Source of the DNA: Methanobacteriota archaeon
GTDB taxonomy: Archaea > Methanobacteriota > Methanobacteria > Methanobacteriales > Methanobacteriaceae
Direction: 5' to 3'
Length of the DNA: 64,000 bases
Assembly (NCBI GenBank): GCA_023411115.1
Contig: JAEYPF010000010.1
Coordinates: forward strand, 248,001-312,000
The position numbers were made by a program, and so were the translations under genes. A model generated the notes under the pieces. The model made no database searches, was not told the origin of the DNA, and worked only from the letters and a program-made list of their open reading frames with translations. This document shows, in pieces, positions 9,087 through 19,500 of the stretch. The stretch's first letter is position 1; every line of letters begins with the position of its first letter.

Positions 9087-9455
9087 TTAATTTAAATTTG
9101 GATTGTCTTGATGCGCAGTAACATCATTCTTTGCTTTTGTTGAACTAGTTAAATCCACTCTTTTTCCATCAACATAAACTGTATCATGTGTTTTTCCTTG
9201 ACTATCCAAGTATTCCTGTACTTTTTGTGGATCTTTAACCACTTCTTTCATATCTGTATTAGAATTATTTGAATTAGATGAATTTGAGCTTTCAGTACCA
9301 TTTGAACTGGAATTATCATCATTAGTACTATTAATTGTTGAATTATCCCCTGTACTGTTATCTCCCTGTATTAATGGATTTAACTCCCCACTTACAGCCA
9401 TCCCTCCAACTGCAAGAATAATCAATACCGCTAATGGTATTATATATTTATTCAT
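9087..9455 (-). CDS. Secreted Asn/Ser-rich protein with VxxDGKxV motif
   Basis: A 122-residue protein with a signal sequence or membrane anchor (NKYIIPLAVLIILAVGGMAVSG). A 45-residue Asn/Ser/Thr/Asp linker, full of N-glycosylation sequons, follows. The C-terminal ~50-residue module contains EVVKDPQKVQEYLDSQGK and VYVDGKRVDLTSS. That module resembles the next gene upstream at 9499, which lacks the signal peptide and linker. Both are at the distal end of the tail operon. The protein may be displayed on the host surface or be part of the virion; neither is shown by sequence. Confidence 0.7.
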   Translation of the reverse strand: MNKYIIPLAVLIILAVGGMAVSGELNPLIQGDNSTGDNSTINSTNDDNSSSNGTESSNSSNSNNSNTDMKEVVKDPQKVQEYLDSQGKTHDTVYVDGKRVDLTSSTKAKNDVTAHQDNPNLN

Positions 9456-9498
9456 TCATCTCACCATTAATAATACTGTAATAAATCCCATATAAATA

Positions 9499-9753
9499 TT
9501 ATGGATTAGATATTCCATTAAATAAAGGATTTATAAGTTTAGATCCTACCTCTTCTTTATTAACCCCCGGAGTAGTAATTGTAACTGTTTTTCCATCTAT
9601 ATCAACATCCATATGCTGTTCTCCTTTCTGTTTTACAAGTTCTACAGCTAATTCTGGATTCTGAACCACTTTTTTAAGTTTAGCATTATTTTTTAAAATA
9701 TTATCCGGATTTGTAACTATTTCTTCTTTTAATTTATCTATTTCATCTGCCAT
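9499..9753 (-). CDS. Small soluble protein, paralogue of the module at 9087
   Basis: An 84-residue, highly charged protein. Its segment LKKVVQNPELAVELVKQKGEQH...VDIDGKTVTITTPG aligns by eye with the C-terminal module of the gene at 9087 (VV-x-[ND]P, QG, DGK-x-V). A GGTGA ribosome-binding site precedes the ATG and it starts 15 bases after the tail gene at 9769 ends. No known domain is recognised. It may be an internal virion or accessory tail protein. Confidence 0.68.
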   Translation of the reverse strand: MADEIDKLKEEIVTNPDNILKNNAKLKKVVQNPELAVELVKQKGEQHMDVDIDGKTVTITTPGVNKEEVGSKLINPLFNGISNP

Positions 9754-9768
9754 AAACTCACCATTTTA

Positions 9769-10569
9769 TTATAATCCAATGACATCTACCCATCCAACAA
9801 TAACTAAATCCACACCTACACTTCCACTCCAAGCTACACCATTTGGCCTATTTGCAGTTAATGTAAGCGACGTGCTAGAATTACTCGATACAGTTACTGT
9901 AATTTCACCTAACGAATCATAAACTCCATAAGAAATATAATAGTTGTATACTGTAAATGGCAAATCAAATGTCTGTGTATATTTAGAACCGCTTCCATTT
10001 GCAGCGACTTCTACGTATTGCCCTAAAACAGTTTGTATTCTTGGAGTAACACCCTCACTAGCTAAAACACTTTGAGCTGAAACAGTCCACATATCAATAG
10101 GCAGTAATTTCAAATAATCAAGAGCAATATAACTAGTATCTGGAGTTGTTGGATGCGATTTAATCACAAACTTATATACATTATTTTCAGTGAAAAACGC
10201 ACATCCAGCAGCATTTCCAAATCTAGGACTTATATCAGCATTTCCAGGAATATCAATAGCTTTAACTGTTTCATTACCCTCTTCATCCTTAATCCAATAC
10301 TCTAAAACAAGACCATAAGGATTCGGTGTATTTGTACAGTCCCATCTTACATTTAATTGATGTAATCCCAGCCAATCATTGGGAATCTTCTGATAACGAG
10401 TATGCATTATCTCTTTATTAGGTCCAATAACATATGCCATTTGACCTCCTCGGGCATAATCTATATCCATTCTATCTGAATCATGGCCTCTATTTTCACC
10501 TTCCAATGGATCAAAAATATTAAAAGGATTTTTTACTTGACCATAAGATTCTATAGCTGAAGATGACAT
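9769..10569 (-). CDS. Tail/baseplate protein
   Basis: A 266-residue, beta-rich protein, the last of four large tail genes downstream of the tape measure. Residues 1-165 look like a beta sandwich with polar loops; residues ~170-266 form a second beta domain ending in VGVDLVIVGWVDVIGL, a hydrophobic end typical of trimeric receptor-binding proteins. It is in a tail-tip operon (three bases between genes) with a GAGGT ribosome-binding site. It probably belongs to the tail tip or fibre. No named family is recognised. Confidence 0.7.
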   Translation of the reverse strand: MSSSAIESYGQVKNPFNIFDPLEGENRGHDSDRMDIDYARGGQMAYVIGPNKEIMHTRYQKIPNDWLGLHQLNVRWDCTNTPNPYGLVLEYWIKDEEGNETVKAIDIPGNADISPRFGNAAGCAFFTENNVYKFVIKSHPTTPDTSYIALDYLKLLPIDMWTVSAQSVLASEGVTPRIQTVLGQYVEVAANGSGSKYTQTFDLPFTVYNYYISYGVYDSLGEITVTVSSNSSTSLTLTANRPNGVAWSGSVGVDLVIVGWVDVIGL

Positions 10570-10572
10570 GAT

Positions 10573-12297
10573 TTATACCTCATATTTATATTGAATTCGT
10601 GGAATTGAAAAAGAATAACTTGAATTACAATTAGCTTCAATCAACACTCTTAAAGCGTTAAATGCATCTAAACCATCCGGCCCCAAATTACATATAGATT
10701 GATTACTCAAGGGAATATCTCTTGATATATATTCAAGCTTATTATATGGTTTTACCTTCAAATATGCTGGATTTTGTGGTAGCCAGTTACTTGAATCAAA
10801 ATTTAAAAGTAATCCTGCATCTGCTGGTGTATCTGGATTTATTGTTACATTTGATTCTTCACTACTCCACGCTCCAATAGTTGGGGCATTAATGGCACTA
10901 TCGTATGGATGAATTAATATATTATCAAACATCATACCAGAATCAACAAATCCAGCGAACCCTTTATGTGTATTTGCAACATTACAAGAGTAAGATACAC
11001 TAAATACCATGTTACCTGCATTATACAGGTTAATTACTCCATTCCAATCAATAACTGACCATGTATATCCAGTTCCTGCGGCTTGTCTTGTTGTTGTCCA
11101 ATGCACCCTTTTAAGTTCAGTAGGGGTTCCACCTTCTGTTTTTATTAAAACAATATCCATATATGTGCCAGCCCAGTAAGTATATATTCCTAAGTTATTG
11201 TTTGCATCAACATATCTAAGCCATATAACCCAGTATGGAGCATATTGATTAGTTCCCTGTGTTTTAATTTTAACATTAAATTTATACCAATAACCTGAAA
11301 GTGTGTTAGCTACTCTCATTCCTTGATTTTTATTTGTAGTTCCATTACCATTGTGATTTAAACTATAATTTCCAGATATTGCTCCTCCAGCTTGATTTAC
11401 AATACTTGGAGTTCCACCTATTGTAAGCCATTGAGCATAAGGTGAAGTTCTTCCACTACCATAAGCTCCATCTTCCCAATCTTCATAAAATACATTTGCT
11501 AAATTTCCAATATAAGTGGCACTTCCATTACCATAAAACATATACAAATAACATTTAACTGGACTTTGGTATAACTTAGGGATTTTAATGAAGTATTGTG
11601 CTGTTGATCCATCAGTTTTTTTCCATAACATGTATTGTAAAAATTCAAATTGATATCCATTCCATAATACAAATCTTACATCTTCAAAATCAGTTTGCAT
11701 ATCTGAATCATAAGCTACTGTAATAGGTCCTATTAACGTATAAGTATGTATCCAACTGTCTGTTGAGCCTGTAATGATTGATAATTTACGTTTACTCCAT
11801 CCATCAAGCCACTGCCTATTTAAAGTTACATATTCATATTCTGACAATGGTAAAGGCATGTTTACCTGTATTTTATTTACTGGTGCTGTTCCTAATTCAT
11901 TTGTAAAAGCGCTTTGACAGGCGCTTTTAATTAAGTCAAATGTTAATGTCTCTTTTTTTAAAGTTGTAGGACATGTATTGATTATTTTTTTAGCTAGATC
12001 TGTTACATATCCATCTCCAGTTATTCCTTGTAATGTTAAAGTTAATAGAAAATCATTATCAGGTACACTGGCCTGTCTATTTAAATCTACCATTACACTA
12101 TTCCAAAAGAAATCAAACGTTTCTGTAGGTTGAAAACTACTTATGGCCTCTGCAACTACTTTTGAACCATCAGTTAAAGATGGACTAAATATAAGACCAT
12201 CTTTATCGGTGCATAAGAAATTGGGCGCCTGTTCATCAGGATACATGTCTCGTTGGAGAACTCCAGAGCCTTTATAGGTTTGTGTCATTGTTACCAT
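10573..12297 (-). CDS. Tail fibre/receptor-binding candidate with DUF2341-like domain
   Basis: The frame opens at TTG 12312, but TGAGGTTGAAAATC before ATG 12297 fits a ribosome-binding site, giving 574 residues. The central part (GWSKRKLSII..., FVLWNGYQFEFLQYMLWKK, IKIPKLYQSPVKCYLYMFYG) is a DUF2341-like, lectin-type beta sandwich. A concanavalin-like segment follows (FYEDWEDG... to ...MMFDNILIHPYD). DUF2341/LamG-like modules bind carbohydrate, so this is the best candidate for attachment to the methanogen surface. It sits in the tail operon, overlapping or abutting its neighbours. A role as host-range determinant is inference. Confidence 0.75.
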   Translation of the reverse strand: MVTMTQTYKGSGVLQRDMYPDEQAPNFLCTDKDGLIFSPSLTDGSKVVAEAISSFQPTETFDFFWNSVMVDLNRQASVPDNDFLLTLTLQGITGDGYVTDLAKKIINTCPTTLKKETLTFDLIKSACQSAFTNELGTAPVNKIQVNMPLPLSEYEYVTLNRQWLDGWSKRKLSIITGSTDSWIHTYTLIGPITVAYDSDMQTDFEDVRFVLWNGYQFEFLQYMLWKKTDGSTAQYFIKIPKLYQSPVKCYLYMFYGNGSATYIGNLANVFYEDWEDGAYGSGRTSPYAQWLTIGGTPSIVNQAGGAISGNYSLNHNGNGTTNKNQGMRVANTLSGYWYKFNVKIKTQGTNQYAPYWVIWLRYVDANNNLGIYTYWAGTYMDIVLIKTEGGTPTELKRVHWTTTRQAAGTGYTWSVIDWNGVINLYNAGNMVFSVSYSCNVANTHKGFAGFVDSGMMFDNILIHPYDSAINAPTIGAWSSEESNVTINPDTPADAGLLLNFDSSNWLPQNPAYLKVKPYNKLEYISRDIPLSNQSICNLGPDGLDAFNALRVLIEANCNSSYSFSIPRIQYKYEV

Positions 12298-12308
12298 GAT
12301 TTTCAACC

Positions 12309-14582
12309 TCAATTACTATAGGTTCCTGGAGAGGCTAAGCCCATATTCATATTTCCATAGTTCCTATAAATCTGATTTATAACTGTTAATCCTAAATCTC
12401 TTAATTCTCTGCGATTGTTAAGCATTTCTAAACGATCTAAAAATTCTAATGAAGGATAGTTCATATCAGCTTTACTTTCAAAAACAGTTGATTTACTAAG
12501 ATCCATAGTTTGGGTAATTGTAGCTATTTTATGAATTCTTGAGATCCTATTTGAAAGAATGTTTGCAGCCATTAACTGACCAATCTCTAACAAAGTACTT
12601 CCAAAGATTCTAACTGTAAATCCAATTTTATTAGCATCCTTATTATTCATGACATTGTTTTTAACAAGAGTATTAGCATCTGTTTGATTATTTATATCTC
12701 CCGCGCTGTCGTATTTCTCGAAAGGTCCAAAATGATCTATGCTTTCATCATCTTGAGCTGACGCACTACCCGCTCGGCCATTTGCATAATTGAAACTAAC
12801 CTTAGATTGATTTAAGAATCCTTGTCCATGAGGATCATTCTTCCAACTTTCAAGTGATATTAAATTATCGGCTTCATCAATCACAACAGAACTAACCTGA
12901 TTTTCCTCAGGTAAAACTACCAATACATCCTCGCAACGTTCTATTCCCGGACGTACATATGCCACATGATTTGTTTTATCACAAACATCATTAATTTCTC
13001 CTAAAGCATCTTTAACATTATTCTGCCCTTTATATTGAGGTGCTTGCTGCTGAGTTCTATATGAAAGGAAATTATCAACCCAAATGGCACTGCACTTCCT
13101 TTGATCAATCATATCCTGGGTAATTGTGCCTACCATAGAAACATCAGTAATCCAATATTCACTACTTGGTGCCTTTGTTTTAAACATAGATGCAAGATCA
13201 AATGTTAATTCCCTCCAAGTACCATCTCTTATTAATTCAAAATCACCAATTTCATTAGTTACATTATCTTTGCCTGTAACGTGAACAGTATAAGGAATTG
13301 CATCTGTGAAATCCTGTCCAGCACGGAACATGCTAAATTCAAGATTAAACTCTAATGGATACCTGGAACCTATACCACTCACATAGTAATGATTGAAATA
13401 TTGATTAAATTCAGCGGCATTCCACGGATTTAAAGGATCATCAAATAAAATAGCTCTTGCAGGTATTTCAGTATAGCCCGGAGGTAAACTATGAGGTAAA
13501 GTAAATTTTAAACATGGCGGAGACATTCCATGATTCGGGTCCCGATGAGGGATCCATCCTGTAACAGTTGTATCAATAAAATCATAAGGCCCTGAAAAAT
13601 TCTTATAAAATCCATATTCCCTGGGCACCCCATACGTTTGTATTGAATATTCTTGTGTTTCTGAAAGGCGCCTTATAAGTTCATAAACACTGCCCATTTT
13701 AATATAATTAATTTTTTGAGTGTTATCTGCCGCTGATACAGTACCAATACTGAAATTATGATAAACCATATTTCTTTGCAGGTTCATTAAGCTTGAAATA
13801 AAATCAACAGTTAATTCTGTATCTTTGGGTGTAGGTACTAAGCAAAAGCCGCCAAACATTGGAATTGCATTCTGTCTATCAGGACCTAAAATTATACTTA
13901 TTGAATCAACAAAGCCTGGCTGTAATGGTAGTTTAGCATCCTCCTCATCATTCCAGAACCTGTCCTGCATGGCCATTTTGACTTTACCAGTGTTAATGGC
14001 ATTTACTGAGTTCTGTGTAAAATCAAAATAATCTACATCAACGCCTTTTGTTCCGGGATGGCCAAAACCATCACTACTATCAGTATATCTGTCTATTCTC
14101 ACTATTTTAATAGATTCAACATAAGCCTGCTTTGTAATATTTACTGTAAGATTATGCCATCCCTGTTTATACCATCTTAGAGGATAGCGAATTCTTTCTA
14201 TATGGTCCCATTGATGATAAGCTTCAATGCTTACTTGATCTTTATTTATGGGTATTGCAACGCCATTATCATAGAATGTGACATGTCCATAATCATCGGG
14301 GTGGCGCCTCATCCTTATTTCTACCCTGTAAAATCCTGTTTCGGGGAAATAATAAGTTTCTGATAAATTAACGCTTGTAATGGTGCTTTTTGTGGATAAA
14401 CCAATTATATTCATGCCGTTGTAGGTTCCTGTGTTGCAGGTGGCGCTTCTATCCCAATTAAGTAAACTCATTTTGTCATGATTAACATGATCTATACAGT
14501 CAAATATTACCTCCCACCAGGGATCCTGCACAATTGTAAGATGGTTGGCAGTTGTTAATGGTGAAGATGTTGCAGCTAGCAT
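12309..14582 (-). CDS. Large tail-tip/baseplate protein
   Basis: A 757-residue protein counted from ATG 14582, which has GTGAT four bases upstream; a TTG at 14597 is also in frame. It is beta-rich with several carbohydrate-binding-like segments (YFPETGFYRVEIRMRR, YTVHVTGKDNVTNEIGDFEL). The C-terminal third (VSSVVIDEADNLISLESWKN, FTVRIFGSTLLEIGQLMAANI) resembles the Tal/gp-like tail-tip proteins that close the siphovirus tail. It lies third after the tape measure, where distal-tail and tail-tip proteins are expected. The exact role is not certain. Confidence 0.72.
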   Translation of the reverse strand: MLAATSSPLTTANHLTIVQDPWWEVIFDCIDHVNHDKMSLLNWDRSATCNTGTYNGMNIIGLSTKSTITSVNLSETYYFPETGFYRVEIRMRRHPDDYGHVTFYDNGVAIPINKDQVSIEAYHQWDHIERIRYPLRWYKQGWHNLTVNITKQAYVESIKIVRIDRYTDSSDGFGHPGTKGVDVDYFDFTQNSVNAINTGKVKMAMQDRFWNDEEDAKLPLQPGFVDSISIILGPDRQNAIPMFGGFCLVPTPKDTELTVDFISSLMNLQRNMVYHNFSIGTVSAADNTQKINYIKMGSVYELIRRLSETQEYSIQTYGVPREYGFYKNFSGPYDFIDTTVTGWIPHRDPNHGMSPPCLKFTLPHSLPPGYTEIPARAILFDDPLNPWNAAEFNQYFNHYYVSGIGSRYPLEFNLEFSMFRAGQDFTDAIPYTVHVTGKDNVTNEIGDFELIRDGTWRELTFDLASMFKTKAPSSEYWITDVSMVGTITQDMIDQRKCSAIWVDNFLSYRTQQQAPQYKGQNNVKDALGEINDVCDKTNHVAYVRPGIERCEDVLVVLPEENQVSSVVIDEADNLISLESWKNDPHGQGFLNQSKVSFNYANGRAGSASAQDDESIDHFGPFEKYDSAGDINNQTDANTLVKNNVMNNKDANKIGFTVRIFGSTLLEIGQLMAANILSNRISRIHKIATITQTMDLSKSTVFESKADMNYPSLEFLDRLEMLNNRRELRDLGLTVINQIYRNYGNMNMGLASPGTYSN

Positions 14583-14607
14583 GATAATCACATTCAAAAA
14601 AGAGGGA

Positions 14608-16500
14608 TTAGTTTTTAGGTAGAATTACACGTTGAAGTGTTTGATTTCTCCATTCATTTGCAATATTTACATCTGTATCATAGCTTTCAGTTGCTTCGGT
14701 ACTGTCATACCATCCTATACCTGTAAAAACGCTTGGTAGTATGCTATCTGATTTAACTGTTGCCTTGTTTAACTGGTTTATTTGCATTCTAAATCTATCA
14801 CCGTTATTGTATACATTGGCATAGTCTTGAAGCTGCAGAGGTATATCTGTATTTGCTGCAGGTGTTGTTATTGGATTTGATGAAGTATGGCCATCGCATT
14901 CATAACGATTTTTCAAAGTATATGTAATTGTAGTATTAGGATGTTCAATATCCATGGTTTTTTTAGCACGTCTTAATGTAGCTATCAGTTCATTTGGACT
15001 GTTAATCCTTAATTTAAGTATATTATCATTGATTTGTAGCAATTTCATCGATTTAATAGTTCCAATACCTAATTCATTCATTAAAACCCAATCATGAGCT
15101 ATGGCTTTATCCCAATAATAAAATTTAATGCTGTTTACTGTTGTTTCAAGCCTAATAAGGCCGTTATGGCAGTTGAATTTAGTTGGATTAAGCTCTTCAT
15201 TTACATTTATAATTTGTTTTCCAGCTGGATCATATAATGTGCTGTAAGCTTTTACAGATCCATCATAAAAATGGCTTGGATCACAAATAAATTGTAAATT
15301 TCCAGGAGGATTAGGATAACATATAATATTCCCATCTTTAGAAAGTCTATTAAATGGTGTTGGTAGACTGGATGCATTTAAAACAGTGCATCCAACAGGC
15401 AGACCAACTATATTGTTATATTCTCTATCCTTCCAAGTGTAAATCTGTAAAAAGCTTGATTTCATTGTCTGGGCAATTGTATCGGCACATTCAAAAATAT
15501 ATCCCGCATAAAGAGATCCAAAGGTAGAAATTGCTGTTGGTCCATAGTATTTTTGAATATAACCATTTCCATCTCCAATATCTAAACTAGCTGTAAGATA
15601 GCCTTTATTTCCAACAATACCCATATCTAACTTCCATTTATGGGTTGTTGCGACTGTAGTTGTATTATTTATATGAGTGGTTACTTTGCCATTTTTATCA
15701 ATAGATCTAATAGCAAATTGTATCGCAGTACTGGTAACATACATCATGATATAAATCATGTCTTTCCAAACAATATTTCCTGTCTGACGATTAGGGGATA
15801 AGAAGAATAATAAATATTCTCCAGGCCTACCAGCAGCCGGTGTTGTAACCTTTTTTAAATCAAATTCAATACTCATTGGTGCTGTAAATTTTTTTATTGT
15901 TTGAGTGCTCATAAATCCTTGTTTATTTAAAACTGAAGCCACAGCAGTAAATGTAAGCTCATCCGATACAGCAGAAATTGAAGATGAACCAGTATTCAAG
16001 CTATATTTAACAGCATCATACCAATTCCCAGTAGTTGGATCTATATTAAATGTTGTAAATGGTTCATTTAACTTAAAATTCTGTACTTGATGATTATAAT
16101 CAGAAGAAAAAACCCTATCTACAGTGTAATCCATTGTTAAAGGTTCAAATGGATCATAGCTTAACATGTCAATAGTACATTTTAAGTTAGCTTTAACGTT
16201 ACTTATCAGGTTTTCATCCGCTGCTCTAAGTATTCCCCATCCACGGCGCCTATAACCCTGGCCTGTTACTCCAGTGGATGTATCAACATAAATGATGCCC
16301 CATCCTCGGTTTGACATTCCAAGAGTAGTTTTTTCATTGTAATTATCACGCTTTCCAGGAGTTATTAATCCCTGAATATCTTTTGCATCCATGTTTAGAA
16401 TGTTTCCCGTTGTGAATTTTTGAGTTGCATCATCTGGAAAATCATTATCAGCAAATTTAGCGCTGCGTTCTGTTGTTACTGGACCTAAAACACATGACAT
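14608..16500 (-). CDS. Tail protein (distal tail region)
   Basis: A 630-residue protein encoded directly downstream of the tape measure, the usual place for the distal tail protein. The N-terminus (residues ~60-110, STGVTGQGYRRRGWGI) and the C-terminal domain (~500-630) are predicted beta. A LamG/concanavalin-like segment lies in the middle (FTAPMSIEFDLKKV to IFECADTIAQTMKSSFLQIY). It has a good TAGGAGAG ribosome-binding site. No catalytic motif is visible. It is likely a structural tail protein with a carbohydrate-binding insertion. Confidence 0.72.
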   Translation of the reverse strand: MSCVLGPVTTERSAKFADNDFPDDATQKFTTGNILNMDAKDIQGLITPGKRDNYNEKTTLGMSNRGWGIIYVDTSTGVTGQGYRRRGWGILRAADENLISNVKANLKCTIDMLSYDPFEPLTMDYTVDRVFSSDYNHQVQNFKLNEPFTTFNIDPTTGNWYDAVKYSLNTGSSSISAVSDELTFTAVASVLNKQGFMSTQTIKKFTAPMSIEFDLKKVTTPAAGRPGEYLLFFLSPNRQTGNIVWKDMIYIMMYVTSTAIQFAIRSIDKNGKVTTHINNTTTVATTHKWKLDMGIVGNKGYLTASLDIGDGNGYIQKYYGPTAISTFGSLYAGYIFECADTIAQTMKSSFLQIYTWKDREYNNIVGLPVGCTVLNASSLPTPFNRLSKDGNIICYPNPPGNLQFICDPSHFYDGSVKAYSTLYDPAGKQIINVNEELNPTKFNCHNGLIRLETTVNSIKFYYWDKAIAHDWVLMNELGIGTIKSMKLLQINDNILKLRINSPNELIATLRRAKKTMDIEHPNTTITYTLKNRYECDGHTSSNPITTPAANTDIPLQLQDYANVYNNGDRFRMQINQLNKATVKSDSILPSVFTGIGWYDSTEATESYDTDVNIANEWRNQTLQRVILPKN

Positions 16501-16531
16501 AATAAAGCTCTCCTACTAAAAAAAGAAGTGT

Positions 16532-19500
16532 TTAGTAACGGATATTACGTTTAATACCAATTACCCTATCTTCTTTCTCCTCTTTTAACAAGTCTAATAC
16601 AATCTTTTCAACATCATCCCCGATATGGAGATATAAATGAAGTTCTTTTGCGAATCCATATTGTGATGTTCCATAGTAACCGCCAGCATATCCTCCAGCT
16701 GCAAATGGATTTGGATTTGTATAATTTCTCATACTTCCTGGTGGAGGGAACCATGACCTTCTTTGCTGGAAAGCGGTTGTATCGAATGGAATTCCTTCTA
16801 CCATCGCCCAAACGTGACGTGTATTAGTATTTCCCCAGTATCCTTTTGCAAGACCTGTTTTAAGGCCCATTGCCCTGGCAAGGCCCATTACGATCTGTGC
16901 ACCATCCCAACAGTTGAAATAACCGCGTTTTAGAGCTTCGGCAGGGTCATATTTATGGTCATAATAGAATTGGTAATGAGTAGGAGCAATTAGGTCTGTA
17001 ATTAACCTTGTAAACAATTTTAAGTTATTTCCATTACCTAATAGACCGACATCAATGAGATCTCCATTGATGTTCATTTTCCATCCTTTGGCTATTTTAA
17101 GGATGTCATCAATCCAGTATTTACTGAAATCATAATCACCAGCATAACAGTCATTAGTAAGGCATGAATTATCCATAGGGATTTTAGCCACTTGCTCTTG
17201 ACTAGTTGCATCGCCTGAATAATATCCTCCAGCATAACCTCCTCCAGCAACGGTGGCTGGATTTATACCTGTAATTGATTCAATATTGTTAAATGCAGCT
17301 CCAAGAACACCTGCGAAGAAACCAGCATATTTACCATTGCCTGCACTACTGGTTTTATTTAGTTGGCTTATATCAGGAGCTCCAGCATATCTATTGCCTG
17401 CATTACCTCCTCCAGATCCTCCTCCAAATGGATGAGTAAGCCAGTTCCAGAATGAGGATAATTTATCCCATAGCCATTTGATAGGTCCATATACTTTGTC
17501 TTTTATGATGCCTGCAGCTGTTACCATTCCATCTTTTAGCTTATTCCATGCTTCTGACAGTTTGTCAATTATTGGCTTTGCTGTATCCCATATTTGCTTT
17601 AATACTCCCCATATTTTGAGGAATATATTGTTCCATACCCAGTTAGATGTGTTCCAAATTGAATTCCATATCCAGGTAATGGTATTCCATAATTGCATCA
17701 TTATAGGATAAGCAAAATTCCAGATACTTATAAGGGCATTCCAGATTGTTATTCCTATTGTATTCCATACCCACATTGTAGTATTCCAAATGGAAGTCCA
17801 TATCCATGTAATGGTGTTCCATAATTGTACTAAAAGTGGGTAAGCGAAATTCCAGATACTAACAAGAGTATTCCAGATTTTCATTATGATATTGTCCCAT
17901 ACCCAACTTACAACACTCCATACTGTTGGCCAGAGCCAGTTCCAGAAGTCCAATATGGCTGTTCCTACAGTTACAATAACGCCCCATAGGACAGTTAATC
18001 CATTGATAAAGTCCTGTACTAATGTCCATAGTAATGATACGATACTATTTTGCATTCCCTGTGCAGCCTCATCACCGAAAAGTAGCTGCATTAATAACGT
18101 AATGGGGTTATAATGGCCTATCAATGTAAATATGGTACTTAAAACGCTTGTAGCTATTGCTCCCCAATCAACAGATGAAATCCATGTTATAATACTCTGC
18201 CCTATATTTCCAAGGCTTGAAGTAATCCAATCAAGGAATCCCTGGCCGGCATTTTGAGCACCTCCACCAAATAAGAATCCCCATATTTGACCAGCGATAT
18301 TTCCTATTCCTTGGAGTGCAGCCATTATTCCATTACTAAATGTTGCAGCAGCATCCTTCCCAAATAACGCATTTATCATTAAGGTTACTGGATTATAATT
18401 AGCAAATGCCCATACTAAGAAGTTTATTACATCGACTGCAAGTTTTCCCCAATCAATTGAAGATAATCCTGACCATATGGCAGTTGCAAGACCAGATATA
18501 AGTAACCATGCAATATATGGCAATTTAACAAGTATGGCAATACCTAATTTTACCATTAATTCTCCAACTTTAGTTAAAACAGCCCCCCAGTCAATTTTAG
18601 ACAATGCTGTTGAAACTTTTTGGATTAATTGAGAGAATTTATCAGGTTTAACTGTATTTTCTACTCCTGTAACCAGTTGATTTCCTGCTGTTTCACCTGC
18701 TTGCTGACCTCCAAAAAGTGTGGCAAAATCAAAGTTTTCAAGCCAGGCTATAATACCATCAATAGCACTACTAAATCCATCTACCATCCTTGCAAAGATT
18801 CCAACCCAATCAATACTAAGGAACCAGTCGGCTATTGAAAAAATTATAAACCCAATTGCCTGAGGAATAGCATTTAAAGCATTCCATAAACCACCAAGGA
18901 TTCCCTGACCACTATTAAATGCATCAGTTACAATGCTAAATGCAGTGGCTATGGCCATTATCACGTTCCATAATGTTTGGCCTACAAGGACTAATCTATT
19001 CCATGAATCAATAAGCCAATTACCGCTTCCAGGGATACCGAAAACCCAATTAACGGCACCACTTATCATATTCAATATATTCCATAATGATTGTCCTGCC
19101 CATACAAGAGTGTTCCAAGCTGTAAGAAGTCCACCGTAAATATAGTTTCCTAATCCTGATAATGCAACATATAATTGTTGTCCAGCGCTTACAAGGTAAT
19201 TCCAAACATTTCCTAATTGGGCCATGATAGCAGCGCTGAAACCACTTAAATCATTCCACCATCCCCAAGCTCTACCAAGCTCGTAGATTGCGATTGTTAC
19301 TCCTATTATGGCTATTGCAATCCATGTTATGGGATTCATGAGAATAGCTGATGCACTGGCCCATAATGCTTCTGTGAAACTCCATGTTGCTACAGTTGCA
19401 GCTGATTCTCCTGTTATAAATGCTACAAAACTTATAGCTGCATAATCAAGCATTCCTGAAAGTCCTAATTGACTTGCAGTAGCCATATCTAATCCTAAAA

